Shown in pieces: positions 53,882-63,412 of a stretch of 64,000 nucleotides of DNA (position 1 is the stretch's first letter; the number at the start of each line of letters is the position of its first letter). The notes below the pieces were generated by a model, which was not told the DNA's origin, did no database searches, and saw only the letters and a program-made list of their open reading frames with translations. The DNA lies in NCBI RefSeq assembly GCF_000154725.1, contig NZ_DS544873.1, forward strand, positions 1,092,758 through 1,156,757, written 5' to 3'. The position numbers were made by a program, and so were the translations under genes. Source of the stretch: Kordia algicida OT-1 (GTDB taxonomy: Bacteria; Bacteroidota; Bacteroidia; Flavobacteriales; Flavobacteriaceae).

Positions 53882-54607
53882 TTATCGTTTTTTTAGTTGT
53901 AATACAGTTAAGAATAAAAAGAAAATGGTCACGCTGAGAAAGTAGATTACGTCTCTTGTATCAATCACACCGCGCGCTATACTATCAAAGTGTCGTTTCA
54001 TGCCTATTTTTTCTACAGAAGTACTGAAGTCTCCAAAAATACCAGCATTTGCAATACCTTCAAATCCAAAATACATGACAAAACAGATAAAAACTGAAAC
54101 TATAAACGCCACAATTTGATTCTGCGAAAGCGTTGATGTAAATATACCAATACTTGTATAGGCGGCAATTAAGAATAACAATCCAAAGTAGGAGCCAAGT
54201 GTGCTACCAACATCGAGATTTCCTTCCGGATTTCCTAAATTCCAAACGGTATATACGTATAAAAGTGTTGGAATCATGGCAAGAAGAATCAGTACAAACG
54301 CGCCAAAGTATTTTCCGAGTACAATTTGCCAACCTGAAATGGGTTTTGTCAATAATAATTCGAGTGTTCCTAAGCGTTTTTCTTCCGAGAAGCTTCGCAT
54401 GGTAATCGCGGGAATTAAAAAGATAAAAATCCACGGAGCTAGCGTGAAAAATGGTGTTAAATCGGCAAATCCGTAATTAAAAATATTGAATTCACTTTTA
54501 AAAAACCATAAGAATAATCCGTTGAGAATTAAAAATAAGGCAATTACCAAATATCCTACGGATGAGGAAAAAAAGGAATTGATTTCTTTACGAAGTATGG
54601 CGAGCAT
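53882..54607 (-). CDS. gldF: Gliding motility ABC transporter permease GldF
   Basis: A 241-residue ABC-2 type permease with six hydrophobic helices (VGYLVIALFLILNGLFLWFF, LAPWIFIFLIPAITM, AFVLILLAMIPTLLYVYTVW). The motif RSFSEEKRLGTLELLLTKPISGWQIVLGKYFG is the ABC-2 coupling region. It pairs with GldG and an ATPase encoded elsewhere. It follows the monooxygenase-like gene after 71 bp. Confidence 0.93.
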   Translation of the reverse strand: MLAILRKEINSFFSSSVGYLVIALFLILNGLFLWFFKSEFNIFNYGFADLTPFFTLAPWIFIFLIPAITMRSFSEEKRLGTLELLLTKPISGWQIVLGKYFGAFVLILLAMIPTLLYVYTVWNLGNPEGNLDVGSTLGSYFGLLFLIAAYTSIGIFTSTLSQNQIVAFIVSVFICFVMYFGFEGIANAGIFGDFSTSVEKIGMKRHFDSIARGVIDTRDVIYFLSVTIFFLFLTVLQLKKR

Positions 54608-54678
54608 TGCGTTCTTTTTTTACAATTGTTTGTGATGCACAGTTCAGTAACGATGCGGAATGGATTCTAGTATTTTTA

Positions 54679-54975
54679 TTAAGATAAACTCACTAATTTA
54701 TCAACACTCCACGCGTACGGTTTGTCGTTAAACATGGCTTTGGTTTGTTTCCAGACGTTTTTAAATAATTCTGAGTTTCTATACGCTTCCAAATCGTCTA
54801 CATGTCTCCAATGACTGTACGTGAAGAAGATTTCAGGATTGTTTTTATCTTGATATAATTCTAAAAACTCACAACCTTCACGGTTTTTAATTGATGCTTT
54901 TTTTTCATCAAACATTGCCAAAAAATCAGGAATGTATTTGGAGTGAAAGCTCATCTTTACTATGCGTACAAACAT
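54679..54975 (-). CDS. ABM-domain (antibiotic biosynthesis monooxygenase-like) protein
   Basis: A 98-residue ferredoxin-like fold protein, VRIVKMSFHSKYIPDFLAMF, NREGCEFLELYQDKNNPEIFFTYSHW, AYRNSELFKNVW. The family includes YgiN-type quinol monooxygenases and heme-degrading enzymes; no cofactor site is certain. It is separated by one base from the SAM hydrolase gene, so the two are co-transcribed. Confidence 0.85.
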   Translation of the reverse strand: MFVRIVKMSFHSKYIPDFLAMFDEKKASIKNREGCEFLELYQDKNNPEIFFTYSHWRHVDDLEAYRNSELFKNVWKQTKAMFNDKPYAWSVDKLVSLS

Positions 54976-54976
54976 A

Positions 54977-55810
54977 TTATATTGAAAAATTAATAGTTAT
55001 CGTATCTCTAAATCGCAATCCGAATAGGCTAGAAGCGCTTCCAACAGTTTGCGGATTACTTTTATATATGGCCAATTCTAAAAAATCAGCCGAATTAAAC
55101 AACGCTAGTTTTTTACCATCTTCTTCACGTTTGTGTTTTTCTAAATTAAAATTGATGGAATCACTATAACGCTCATGAATAGTTTTGAATTTATAATTAC
55201 GAGCAGAAATTTCAAAATTTCGTCCTTTTCCAACGTCTCTAAATATCTTTCTAGTGATGTTAGTTACCACATTTCCGTAATTGTCAATATAAATTACGTT
55301 TCCTATAATCTGCGTTTCATCAGTATTTACTACAGGTTTGATACCAGTTAAATGTTTGATTTCGTGAATAGTTTTCCCAATCACTTCCAAAGTTCCGCCA
55401 CGTGCAATATGGCAGGCAACTTTTACAAAAACGTCTAATACAGGGAAATTGGTCTCAATACGATCGTGAATATTTATTTCTACAATCTTTTCCGGAACGA
55501 TCTCAGAGGCAATCAAGCTCATAATTCCATTATTAGCACAGACAAAAAAATGACCATCTAGCTTTACGGCAATATGTTTGTTTTCGGGATTCAGTTCAGA
55601 ATCGATTCCGATAATATGAATACTACCTTTAGGAAAGCTGTTGAAGGCATTTTGGATAATATACGCAGCTTCTGTAATGCTAAACGGATTCACGCTATGT
55701 GAGATATCAACAATACGAATATCACTCAGTTCACTATAAATAGCTCCTTTAACTGCGCCCACAAAATGGTCTTTCTCCCCAAAATCAGTTGTCAGTGTTA
55801 TTATTGCCAT
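54977..55810 (-). CDS. S-adenosyl-L-methionine hydrolase (adenosine-forming), DUF62 family
   Basis: A 277-residue protein related to SAM-dependent fluorinase and chlorinase, most of which use water and make adenosine plus methionine. The N-terminal TLTTDFGEKDHFVGAVKGAI with DISHSVNPFSITEAAYII and the C-terminal FANNGIMSLIA-like CANNGIMSLI and IYIDNYGNVVTNI match the family. The Asp-Arg-His-type hydroxide site cannot be verified by eye. Co-transcribed with the ABM gene; divergent from phoH. Confidence 0.88.
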   Translation of the reverse strand: MAIITLTTDFGEKDHFVGAVKGAIYSELSDIRIVDISHSVNPFSITEAAYIIQNAFNSFPKGSIHIIGIDSELNPENKHIAVKLDGHFFVCANNGIMSLIASEIVPEKIVEINIHDRIETNFPVLDVFVKVACHIARGGTLEVIGKTIHEIKHLTGIKPVVNTDETQIIGNVIYIDNYGNVVTNITRKIFRDVGKGRNFEISARNYKFKTIHERYSDSINFNLEKHKREEDGKKLALFNSADFLELAIYKSNPQTVGSASSLFGLRFRDTITINFSI

Positions 55811-55917
55811 TGGCGAATTGTTGATATTTTTTTAAAATTAATCTATTTAAAAATGGTAAGTTTGCTATGCAAATCTAAAAAAACAAAACGGAAATCTAAC
55901 CTTAATACGAGTCGCTT

Positions 55918-56871
55918 TTGAACGAAATTATTTTTGAACTTTCTGAGATCAGTCCAAGAGAGTTTTTTGGACACCAAAATACCAACATCGAATTGTTGAA
56001 AAAATACTTCCCAAAACTCAAAATTGTAGCCAGAGGAAATAAGATAAAAGCATACGGAGATGAAGCCTTATTGGAAGAATTTGATAAGCGTTTAACGATG
56101 CTTATGGAACATTTTGCGAAGTACAACAAAATTGATGAAAATGTGATAGAACGTGTGCTTACCAGTGAAAGTTCTAAAGATTATGACACATCTGCTTCAA
56201 GTGGCGAAACGTTAGTGCATGGTCATAATGGGAAATTAATCAAAGCCATTACTGCCAATCAGCGAAAGTTAGTAGAGTTGATGAACAAGAACGATATGGT
56301 GTTTGCTATTGGACCTGCGGGAACAGGAAAAACGTATACGGGAGTTGCATTAGCCGTAAGAGCTTTAAAAAATAAAGAAGTAAGAAGAATCATTTTAACA
56401 CGTCCTGCGGTAGAAGCTGGAGAAAGTTTAGGTTTCTTGCCAGGAGATTTAAAAGAAAAGTTAGATCCGTACATGCAACCGTTGTATGATGCGTTGCGCG
56501 ACATGATTCCGCCAGAAAAATTAGCAAAATATATTGAAGATGGTACCATTCAAATTGCGCCAATGGCGTTTATGCGTGGGCGTACTTTAGATAATGCTTT
56601 TGTAATTTTAGATGAAGCACAAAACACGACACATGCGCAAATGAAGATGTTTTTGACGCGTATGGGGAAAAATGCAAAATTCATGCTTACGGGCGATCCT
56701 GGGCAAATTGACTTGCCTAGACGCGTTATTTCTGGATTAAAAGAAGCGTTGTTAGTTTTAAAAGATATCAAAGGAATTGGAATTATCTATTTGGATGATA
56801 AAGATGTCGTACGACACCGATTGGTAAAGAAAGTGATTGAAGCCTATAAGAGTATTGAGCATCAGAATTGA
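55918..56871 (+). CDS. PhoH family ATPase
   Basis: A 317-residue protein with an N-terminal KH-like part (SPREFFGHQNTNIELLKKYFPKLKIVARG) and a RecA-like ATPase domain with GPAGTGKTY (Walker A) and FVILDEAQNTT (Walker B), then MFLTRMGKNAKFMLTGDPGQIDLP. It is thought to act in RNA metabolism with YbeY or Rnase proteins. The start is TTG 55918-55920; no in-frame ATG lies before the conserved start and the sequence begins MNEIIFELSEISPREFFG as in relatives. Confidence 0.92.
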   Translation: MNEIIFELSEISPREFFGHQNTNIELLKKYFPKLKIVARGNKIKAYGDEALLEEFDKRLTMLMEHFAKYNKIDENVIERVLTSESSKDYDTSASSGETLVHGHNGKLIKAITANQRKLVELMNKNDMVFAIGPAGTGKTYTGVALAVRALKNKEVRRIILTRPAVEAGESLGFLPGDLKEKLDPYMQPLYDALRDMIPPEKLAKYIEDGTIQIAPMAFMRGRTLDNAFVILDEAQNTTHAQMKMFLTRMGKNAKFMLTGDPGQIDLPRRVISGLKEALLVLKDIKGIGIIYLDDKDVVRHRLVKKVIEAYKSIEHQN

Positions 56872-57252
56872 TGGAATTTTAAATTTTAAATGCTAAATGT
56901 TGAATTTTAAATAGTTTCAAAGAACAAATCAACGAATGGTAAATAACGAATCCATAGAAAACGAAAAACAAAAAAGTTATGAGTTGTGAGTTTTCAGTTA
57001 TGAGTTGTGAGTTTTCAGTTATGAGTGAAAATTCGAACGAGCTAAAAAATTTGTGCCAATTGAAGTCACAAAGAGCGTCAAACAAAAATAATTCGTGAAT
57101 TCGTGGTAAAATGTGTCTTAGTGAGAAGCAACAACGAATAACGAATAATGAATAATGAATAATGAAGTTAAAACGTTAACCAAGAATACTAAATTTTAAA
57201 AGAAAAAGTATTTTTAACCCAAAACCCAAAACCCAACAACAACACAACAACA
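56872..57252. repeat. 381-bp intergenic region with three heptamer tracts before purC
   Basis: Contains 56976-57024 (AGTTATG, AGTTGTG, AGTTTTC, repeated as 21-bp triplets, seven units), 57133-57167 (AACGAAT twice, AATGAAT twice, AATGAAG) and 57216-57250 (AACCCAA three times, then CAACAAC and ACAACAA), ending 2 bp before the purC ATG. It also holds the left copy of the purC-flanking direct repeat (57157-57220). No gene. Confidence 0.8.
57157..57220 (+). repeat. Left copy of the 64-bp direct repeat flanking purC
   Basis: GAATAATGAAGTTAAAACGT to AGAAAAAGTATTTTTAACCC. It matches 58407-58470 with only a handful of differences. Each copy then runs into a different heptamer tract. Confidence 0.8.
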
Positions 57253-58200
57253 ATGAGTAACACAATTACGGCTACGAACTTTAATTTTCCGAATCAAACT
57301 GCAAAATACACAGGAAAAGTACGTGAAGTATATACAATTAATGATGATTTGCTGGTTATGATTGCCACAGATCGTTTATCGGCATTTGATGTAGTGATGC
57401 CCAAAGGAATTCCGTTTAAAGGACAAATTCTGAATCAGATTGCCACTAAAATGATGAAAGCAACTGAACATTTGGTGCCAAACTGGCTGATTGCGACACC
57501 AGATCCGAATGTTGCTATTGGTCATATGTGCAAACCTTTTAAAGTAGAAATGGTGATTCGTGGTTATCTTTCTGGTCATGCAGCACGCGAATACAAAGCA
57601 GGAAAACGTAGATTATGTGGTGTAGAAATGCCAGAAGGTATGATTGAAAATGATAAATTTCCTTCGCCAATCATTACGCCAGCAACCAAAGCAGAAATGG
57701 GCGAACACGATGAAGATATTTCTCGTGAGGAAATTTTAGCCAAAGGAATTGTTTCTGAAGAAGATTACGCTCAGTTAGAAAACTATACACGTTTGTTATT
57801 TGAAGAAGGCACAAAAATCGCCAAAGAGCGTGGTTTAATTTTGGTGGATACCAAATACGAATTCGGAAAAACAAAAGATGGAAAAATCGTTTTAATCGAC
57901 GAAATTCACACACCAGATTCTTCTCGTTATTTCTACGCAGATACGTATGAAGAATTACAGAAAAAACAGGAACCACAGAAACAACTCTCAAAAGAATTTG
58001 TTCGTCAATGGCTTATCAATAATGACTTTCAAGGAAAGGAAGGACAAACTGTTCCTTTTATGAGTGACGAATATATCAATTCGGTTTCTGATCGTTATAT
58101 AGAATTATATGAAAATATTACAGGAGAAACTTTTAAAAAAGCTGATGTTTCTAATATTTTGAATCGTATAGAGGAGAATGTAGTTTCTTTCCTAGAATAA
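57253..58200 (+). CDS. purC: Phosphoribosylaminoimidazole-succinocarboxamide synthase
   Basis: SAICAR synthase of de novo purine synthesis, joining aspartate to CAIR with ATP. The 315-residue product is the longer, eukaryote-like form: [99 protein letters not shown]. It is solitary, with a terminator at 58248-58271. It is bracketed by a 64-bp direct repeat. Confidence 0.96.
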   Translation: MSNTITATNFNFPNQTAKYTGKVREVYTINDDLLVMIATDRLSAFDVVMPKGIPFKGQILNQIATKMMKATEHLVPNWLIATPDPNVAIGHMCKPFKVEMVIRGYLSGHAAREYKAGKRRLCGVEMPEGMIENDKFPSPIITPATKAEMGEHDEDISREEILAKGIVSEEDYAQLENYTRLLFEEGTKIAKERGLILVDTKYEFGKTKDGKIVLIDEIHTPDSSRYFYADTYEELQKKQEPQKQLSKEFVRQWLINNDFQGKEGQTVPFMSDEYINSVSDRYIELYENITGETFKKADVSNILNRIEENVVSFLE

Positions 58201-58247
58201 TAATTTCTGAATAAAAAAACAACTATTATACTGTTTTACAATTGTAT

Positions 58248-58271
58248 AAGCGAACTCAAATGGGTTCGCTT
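58248..58271 (+). terminator. Terminator after purC
   Basis: AAGCGAAC (58248-58255) pairs with GTTCGCTT (58264-58271), followed by TTTTTT. Confidence 0.8.
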
Positions 58272-58355
58272 TTTTTATGACTTTTAAAAATAACCAACGA
58301 ATGGGTTGATGGAAATGCGTTGTATTTTGAAAATTAACTTTATTCTAAACACAAA

Positions 58356-58390
58356 AAAATCGGCATTTTGATGACATAAATGCCGATTTT
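58356..58390. terminator. Second strong hairpin after purC
   Basis: AAAATCGGCATTT and AAATGCCGATTTT form a 13-bp perfect stem with a 9-base loop. With A- and T-runs on both sides it can end transcription from purC and from the convergent protease gene. Confidence 0.8.
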
Positions 58391-58406
58391 TAATTTATAA
58401 AATATA

Positions 58407-58470
58407 GAATAATGAAGTTAAAATGTTAAATCAAGAATACTAAATTTTAAAAGAAAAAGTATTTTAACTC
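58407..58470 (+). repeat. Right copy of the 64-bp direct repeat flanking purC
   Basis: GAATAATGAAGTTAAAATGT to AGAAAAAGTATTTTAACTC, near-identical to 57157-57220, and directly continued by the AACTCAT array. Confidence 0.8.
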
Positions 58471-58591
58471 ATAACTCATAACTCATAACTCATAACTCAT
58501 AACTCATAACTCATAACTCATAACTCATAACTCATAACTCATAACTCATAACTCATAACTCACAACTCATAACTCACAACTCATAACTCAC
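58466..58591. repeat. 18-unit AACTCAT heptamer array
   Basis: Thirteen perfect AACTCAT units followed by AACTCAC alternating with AACTCAT to unit 18. The array ends 2 bp from the stop codon of the metalloprotease gene (TAG, 58594-58596 on the minus strand). The same unit type appears at 36940-36981 and, as its complement, at 56976-57024. Confidence 0.9.
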
Positions 58592-58593
58592 AA

Positions 58594-61212
58594 CTACTTT
58601 ATCTCTTTCATCGCGTTGTCAATCAAGGTTTTTAAGTGTGTTTTATGTGCTTTTGTAGCTAGATCACCCAAACCGTTTCCTGCAAATTTTCTGATGGTTT
58701 TCAAGTTATAAATTGCCATCGATTTCGCAATATTATTAAAACGTCCGTTAGATTTTCCTGTTAACATCTCGATTAACATGTTTGTATATTCAATCTGTAA
58801 ATTTTGTCTAAAAGAATTCACAGAAGTGTTGATGTCTTTGTTAAAAATAGCTTTATTCAAGTCACTCATAAATTCCTGAATCTTATAGTCATTTCCGTAC
58901 AATTCAGAATCAACCATACGCTGTAACGTACGATAATGCAAAATGTGACGTAATACATTGGTTTGGTTGTATAAAATATAGGAATGAATTTTTGGATCTT
59001 CTGGTCCGCTAAAAAAGTTAAAACCTCTACGTTGTCTCGCTAAGTGTGAAAAAATTTCCTGTGGAATACTTTTATGGGTGTCAGGAGAAAATATATAATC
59101 TTCCAAAGCTTTCATGGCTCTTTTCTGATCGGCATAACTTACTGGTGTAAATGGTTGTGTAGCACCAACTTGTCCGTGCATAGCTCTGTCAACATACACA
59201 CCACCAATAAAACGAGATATTACATCGGAAGCTCTTATTTTTTGATAGTAAGTGTAATAAAAAGCGCTTCTCATTTGTTGATATGATTTATTATATGATG
59301 AAAATTTAGGTTTGATGTCTTTCATCATAGCATTTACAAGTTCAATTCTATTAATAGAATAGGTAATTTGATCGTTAGATAAATCACCTGTCATCACTCG
59401 TGGATCAATTGCTTTCCCTGGATTTCTCATATCATCAGCGTCATTACCAAAAACTAATGAAGGTTCGGTTGATCGTTTCAAAATATCATCTAATTCTTTG
59501 TATGTTTTTACAGGTTTGTATCCAAACTCAATTGCCCAGTAATCGTATGGACCAAGTGTAGGAGAGTAGTAATGTCCTTGATTTAAAGGATTATTTGTCA
59601 CATTAATTGTTTCATAATCCATTACAGAACCCGCTAATGCTTTTCCTTGAATGAAATCTTTATCTGCAAGTTGTGCAGGAGAAAACAATTGACTTGATTT
59701 CATGTTATGATTCAATCCTAACGTATGTCCAACTTCATGCATCACTAAGCTTAATAAGCTTTCTCTTTTCATATTTTTCATAGCTTCAGGAGAAGCATCA
59801 TGCAATTTTAAAGCCGTAGAACCAAACATATTATTCTCGCTCATTAAATTACCAAACGAACAATATTTCATATGATTTTGCAAAGCTAATTGGTCGTTTT
59901 CATCTTCAAAATATCCTCCTTTTTTAGCATTACCATTTGTGTAAACCTTATCTAAAAAAGTTAAGGCGCTTATCGAAGAATATTCTAACATGATGTCAGC
60001 ACCTAGAATTTGACCAGTTTTAGGATTCACAAAACTTGGTCCGTATCCACTAAAAGCAGGATCAGGTGAAGAAGCCCAACGCAATACATTATAGCGAATA
60101 TCTCCAGCATCCCATTCGGCATCATCAGGTTGTACTTTTACAATAATTGCGTTTTTAAAACCCGCTTTTTCGAAGGCTAAATTCCATTTTAAAACTCCTT
60201 CTTTTACAATTTCACGAACTTCTAAAGGCGTTGTGTTTTCAATCCACCAAGTAATTGGTTCAACAGGTTCAGAAATTGTAGCATTTGGGTCTTTTTTCTC
60301 TAAATGCCATCTGTGTACCAAATCACGATACGGTGTTGGAGAATCTGTTGTCATATCGTTGACTTGTGTCGTAAAATAACCAACTCTAGGGTCATCATAT
60401 CGAGGTGTATATGTGTTTTTCGGAACTTCTATTAAACTATGATTCACTCTAATAGTTACGTTTCTTCCGTCAGTTACACCTTCTCCGCCACCATTAAAAG
60501 TAGACGTTTTTGAGTATACATAATCAATCACTAAATCCGTATTTTCAGGATAGTTTTTAATCTTATTAATTTTAGATTTCCCTTTATTTAAAGCACCAAG
60601 TGTAAATGCAAAAGGCGATTGTCCTGGGTATCTCGGATATTTGATTTGTGTGAATGTTTCTTTTAAAAATAAATCATCAGCTTTAATTAAATACAATCCT
60701 TTTTTATCGTCAGAAGCTTCAATTTTAATACTCGCCATCACACCTTCACTGATGTTCGCGTTGGCAGATTTGGCTAAAGGGCTTTTGGGATCAAAATAAT
60801 AGGAATGGTCTTTAGAAACGAATTCAATTTTATTAAAATACTTCTTAACCGTAAAGATTTTAGCACCATTATAATATCCTCTAATTTGATTAGCATCACT
60901 AACTCCATCACTTATTTGGCTGAAATAGATAAAATCTTTTTCCAATTGATCTTTTGAAACCAACATGCGAATGCTTCCAGTAAGAGAGTCTTGATATATG
61001 GTAAAAAGACCTTCCATCTTTTTACTTTTCTTTGTCAAATCTTCAATAGATTTTTTACTACCTTTTTTCTTAGAAGTTACGTTTTCAGTAGTTTCTTTTT
61101 TGTCTTTCTTTCGTTTCTTTCGCTGTGCAGTAGCATCTGGAGAAGCTAAAAAGGCGAACAATAAAAACAATACCAAAATTAGTTTGTTTTTTGATTGCGG
61201 TTTCAATGTCAT
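58594..61212 (-). CDS. Zinc-dependent metalloprotease (DUF5117/DUF4953 type)
   Basis: An 872-residue exported protein with signal KLILVLFLLFAFLASPDATAQ and a basic linker (RKKRKKDKKETTENVTSKKK). A DUF5118/DUF5117 region runs to about residue 330 (FIYFSQISDGVSD, NTYTPRYDDPRVGYFTTQVND), and the gluzincin-like catalytic domain has MHEVGHTLGLNHNMKSS (zinc ligands His492 and His496, catalytic Glu493, third ligand His502), followed by GSVMDYETINV. It is a typical Bacteroidetes outer-surface protease; substrate unknown. The heptamer array abuts its 3' end. Confidence 0.92.
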   Translation of the reverse strand: MTLKPQSKNKLILVLFLLFAFLASPDATAQRKKRKKDKKETTENVTSKKKGSKKSIEDLTKKSKKMEGLFTIYQDSLTGSIRMLVSKDQLEKDFIYFSQISDGVSDANQIRGYYNGAKIFTVKKYFNKIEFVSKDHSYYFDPKSPLAKSANANISEGVMASIKIEASDDKKGLYLIKADDLFLKETFTQIKYPRYPGQSPFAFTLGALNKGKSKINKIKNYPENTDLVIDYVYSKTSTFNGGGEGVTDGRNVTIRVNHSLIEVPKNTYTPRYDDPRVGYFTTQVNDMTTDSPTPYRDLVHRWHLEKKDPNATISEPVEPITWWIENTTPLEVREIVKEGVLKWNLAFEKAGFKNAIIVKVQPDDAEWDAGDIRYNVLRWASSPDPAFSGYGPSFVNPKTGQILGADIMLEYSSISALTFLDKVYTNGNAKKGGYFEDENDQLALQNHMKYCSFGNLMSENNMFGSTALKLHDASPEAMKNMKRESLLSLVMHEVGHTLGLNHNMKSSQLFSPAQLADKDFIQGKALAGSVMDYETINVTNNPLNQGHYYSPTLGPYDYWAIEFGYKPVKTYKELDDILKRSTEPSLVFGNDADDMRNPGKAIDPRVMTGDLSNDQITYSINRIELVNAMMKDIKPKFSSYNKSYQQMRSAFYYTYYQKIRASDVISRFIGGVYVDRAMHGQVGATQPFTPVSYADQKRAMKALEDYIFSPDTHKSIPQEIFSHLARQRRGFNFFSGPEDPKIHSYILYNQTNVLRHILHYRTLQRMVDSELYGNDYKIQEFMSDLNKAIFNKDINTSVNSFRQNLQIEYTNMLIEMLTGKSNGRFNNIAKSMAIYNLKTIRKFAGNGLGDLATKAHKTHLKTLIDNAMKEIK

Positions 61213-61429
61213 ATCGGTTTTCTTTTTAGAGAGTCATAATCACCTCAAAAGGACTTTTAGAGTATAATTTATATCTTAAAGTGTAGTTTATAAGGGAATT
61301 ATAATTACGTTTTATACACAAATTAAAACCTTTACAATGTGAATTTCAAACTTTAAGAAAAAAAGTAAGAAATATATATTGTCATAATGCTAAAAAAAGT
61401 ATATTTCTTTTTGGATTTAATTTTTCTAC

Positions 61430-63109
61430 ATGAACCGATTATTGCTCATATTCATACTAAGTTTTTTACTTTATTCTTGCGCCAACACTTCACAGGAAAA
61501 GGATGCCAAAAACGATGTTGCTAAAATTTTAGAAGCAGCAGAGTTGGCAATTTTAAATCATCAAGGAATTGAAACAGATTCCATGATGCAATTGCGAATG
61601 GAATATTATCACAAGGCAAAAACCTTTAATGATTCCGTTCATATATATCGTTCACATTTTTATTTGGGAGAATTTTACCAAAGTAGAGGTATTTACAAAA
61701 ACGCCATGAAGGAATATGAAAAAGCATTGCAACATATTTCTGATGATGCTGATAGTGCACGTTACATTCAAACAAAAGTTGCCATTGCGACGACCGAAAT
61801 AGAATTGGGTAACAAATACAAAGCTGGAAGCATTCTGCTAGATGCTTATGAAGTCGCAACGCGTAACAAACGTACCATGCAACTAATAAACATTAACGGA
61901 AACATGGGAATTTTAAGCTTAGACTTAAAAAACTTCAAAGAAGCCAAAGCAAGTTTTAAAGAAGCCATAACTACCATCGAGCAAAAGGAACTCATTGAAA
62001 AAGATTCTATAAATTATGTAGAAAATTATATCAACTATCACATGTTTTTGGCGAAAGCCTACCAAGCAGAAAAATTGCTAGATTCTGCAATGCTATACAT
62101 TGATAAAGGAATTATTATTGCCAATTATTTTAATGATATTGAAGGAAAAGCCTATCTATTTGAACTCAAAGGAAAAACGCATACAGCACAAAAAAGTTTC
62201 CCAGAAGCGTATGAGAACCTTACAAAATCGAAAAAGATTTTTGAAGACTTACACAATGAAAAACAAATTTCTAAAATCATATATTTATTGTCAGATTATC
62301 ATTTTCAAAAAGGAGAAACAACCGAAGCTTTGGCATTATTAAATGATTTAGAAATACGCTATGAAGCCGATCAGTTGCTAGCAAGTGACTACCTGAATGT
62401 GTTACAGTTAAAAGCTACCATTTATAAAAACACAAAACAATTTGAAAAAGAATCTCGTTACAGGCAAAAGTCTAGTGATTTTAATGACAGCATTCTCGCC
62501 AACGGAAACAAACAAACCATTATACAAACGGCGACACAATACGAAATTGAAAAAATAAAAAATAAGTTTGAAGCACAACATCAAAAAGATGAAAAGCGAT
62601 TCTATACGTTTTTAATGATCGCTTTAGCTGTTACAGGACTCTTTGGTTTTTTACTGTACAGACAATTCCACAAAAAGAAAACTGAAAAAGTTATAGCTGA
62701 AAAGCACGAAGTCCTTGCGGAGAAAAAAGAGAAAAAAGAACCACAGAATGCTATCAAAAGTGATAAAACAGTTGATGAAATTCTCCAAAAACTGAAAAAC
62801 CTTGAAGCACAAGAATTTTACTTAAATCCAAAATACAATTTATACGCTACCGCCAAAAAAATAGAAACAAATACAACTTACTTATCAAGTCTTCTCAATA
62901 CACATAAAAAAATGACTTTTACAGAATACTTAAACAATTTGCGTATTCAATATACGTTGGATAGATTAGAAAAAGATAAGAAATTTCGCATGTATACTAT
63001 CAAAGCAATAGCCAAAGAAGTTGGTTACAAAAGTCACGGATCTTTTTCAAGAGCATTCAAAGCGAAAACAGGCGAGAATCCTTCTACATACCTCAAAAAA
63101 ATACGTTAA
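61430..63109 (+). CDS. TPR-domain AraC family regulator, membrane-anchored
   Basis: A 559-residue regulator. The N-terminus MNRLLLIFILSFLLYSCANTS looks like a lipoprotein signal. TPR helices fill about residues 60-350 (FYLGEFYQSRGIYKNAMKEYEKAL, YLFELKGKTHTAQKSFPEAYENL), a single membrane helix (FYTFLMIALAVTGLFGFLLY) at about 390-410, then a coiled linker and an AraC-type DNA-binding domain (EFYLNPKYNLYATAKKIETN to ...GYKSHGSFSRAFKAKTGENPSTYLKK). The layout periplasmic TPR sensor, membrane, cytosolic HTH suggests sensing of periplasmic peptides or proteins. It lies just before a RiPP-like peptide gene. Confidence 0.9.
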   Translation: MNRLLLIFILSFLLYSCANTSQEKDAKNDVAKILEAAELAILNHQGIETDSMMQLRMEYYHKAKTFNDSVHIYRSHFYLGEFYQSRGIYKNAMKEYEKALQHISDDADSARYIQTKVAIATTEIELGNKYKAGSILLDAYEVATRNKRTMQLININGNMGILSLDLKNFKEAKASFKEAITTIEQKELIEKDSINYVENYINYHMFLAKAYQAEKLLDSAMLYIDKGIIIANYFNDIEGKAYLFELKGKTHTAQKSFPEAYENLTKSKKIFEDLHNEKQISKIIYLLSDYHFQKGETTEALALLNDLEIRYEADQLLASDYLNVLQLKATIYKNTKQFEKESRYRQKSSDFNDSILANGNKQTIIQTATQYEIEKIKNKFEAQHQKDEKRFYTFLMIALAVTGLFGFLLYRQFHKKKTEKVIAEKHEVLAEKKEKKEPQNAIKSDKTVDEILQKLKNLEAQEFYLNPKYNLYATAKKIETNTTYLSSLLNTHKKMTFTEYLNNLRIQYTLDRLEKDKKFRMYTIKAIAKEVGYKSHGSFSRAFKAKTGENPSTYLKKIR

Positions 63110-63205
63110 ATTAGGTTGTTCAATTTATAAAATAGCAAGACTTTTTATAAGATTCATAACGTTTAGTTGTGTATATTGAGTGAAACTAATAAATACACTT
63201 ATCAT

Positions 63206-63391
63206 ATGAAGACCCAAAGAAAAATTTTAGCCCTCAAAAAAATACAAGTAGCAAAAATTAACTCTTTCCTCATTATCGGAAAAGGAAATCAAACTGGTGT
63301 TGATTGTCTAGCCGAAGAATCACGAACACCAAAAGAAGGAAAAACACAATCTACCTCAAATGATTTAGATCATTGTCCAACAGGATCGTGA
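63206..63391 (+). CDS. Lanthipeptide-like RiPP precursor (KKIQVAKI leader)
   Basis: A 61-residue peptide starting at ATG 63206: MKTQRKILALKKIQVAKINS then FLIIGKG. The leader L-x-L-K-K-I-Q-V-A-K-I matches a leader common in Kordia-like flavobacteria. Residue 25-27 Gly-Lys-Gly replaces the usual Gly-Gly. The core NQTGVDCLAEESRTPKEGKT then QSTSNDLDHCPTGS is polar with two Cys and many Thr/Ser. It lies 97 bp after the TPR-AraC regulator and shares a terminator with the convergent gene at 63483. Function inferred only from the leader. Confidence 0.7.
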   Translation: MKTQRKILALKKIQVAKINSFLIIGKGNQTGVDCLAEESRTPKEGKTQSTSNDLDHCPTGS

Positions 63392-63412
63392 TTTTAAAAA
63401 AAATAATATAGC

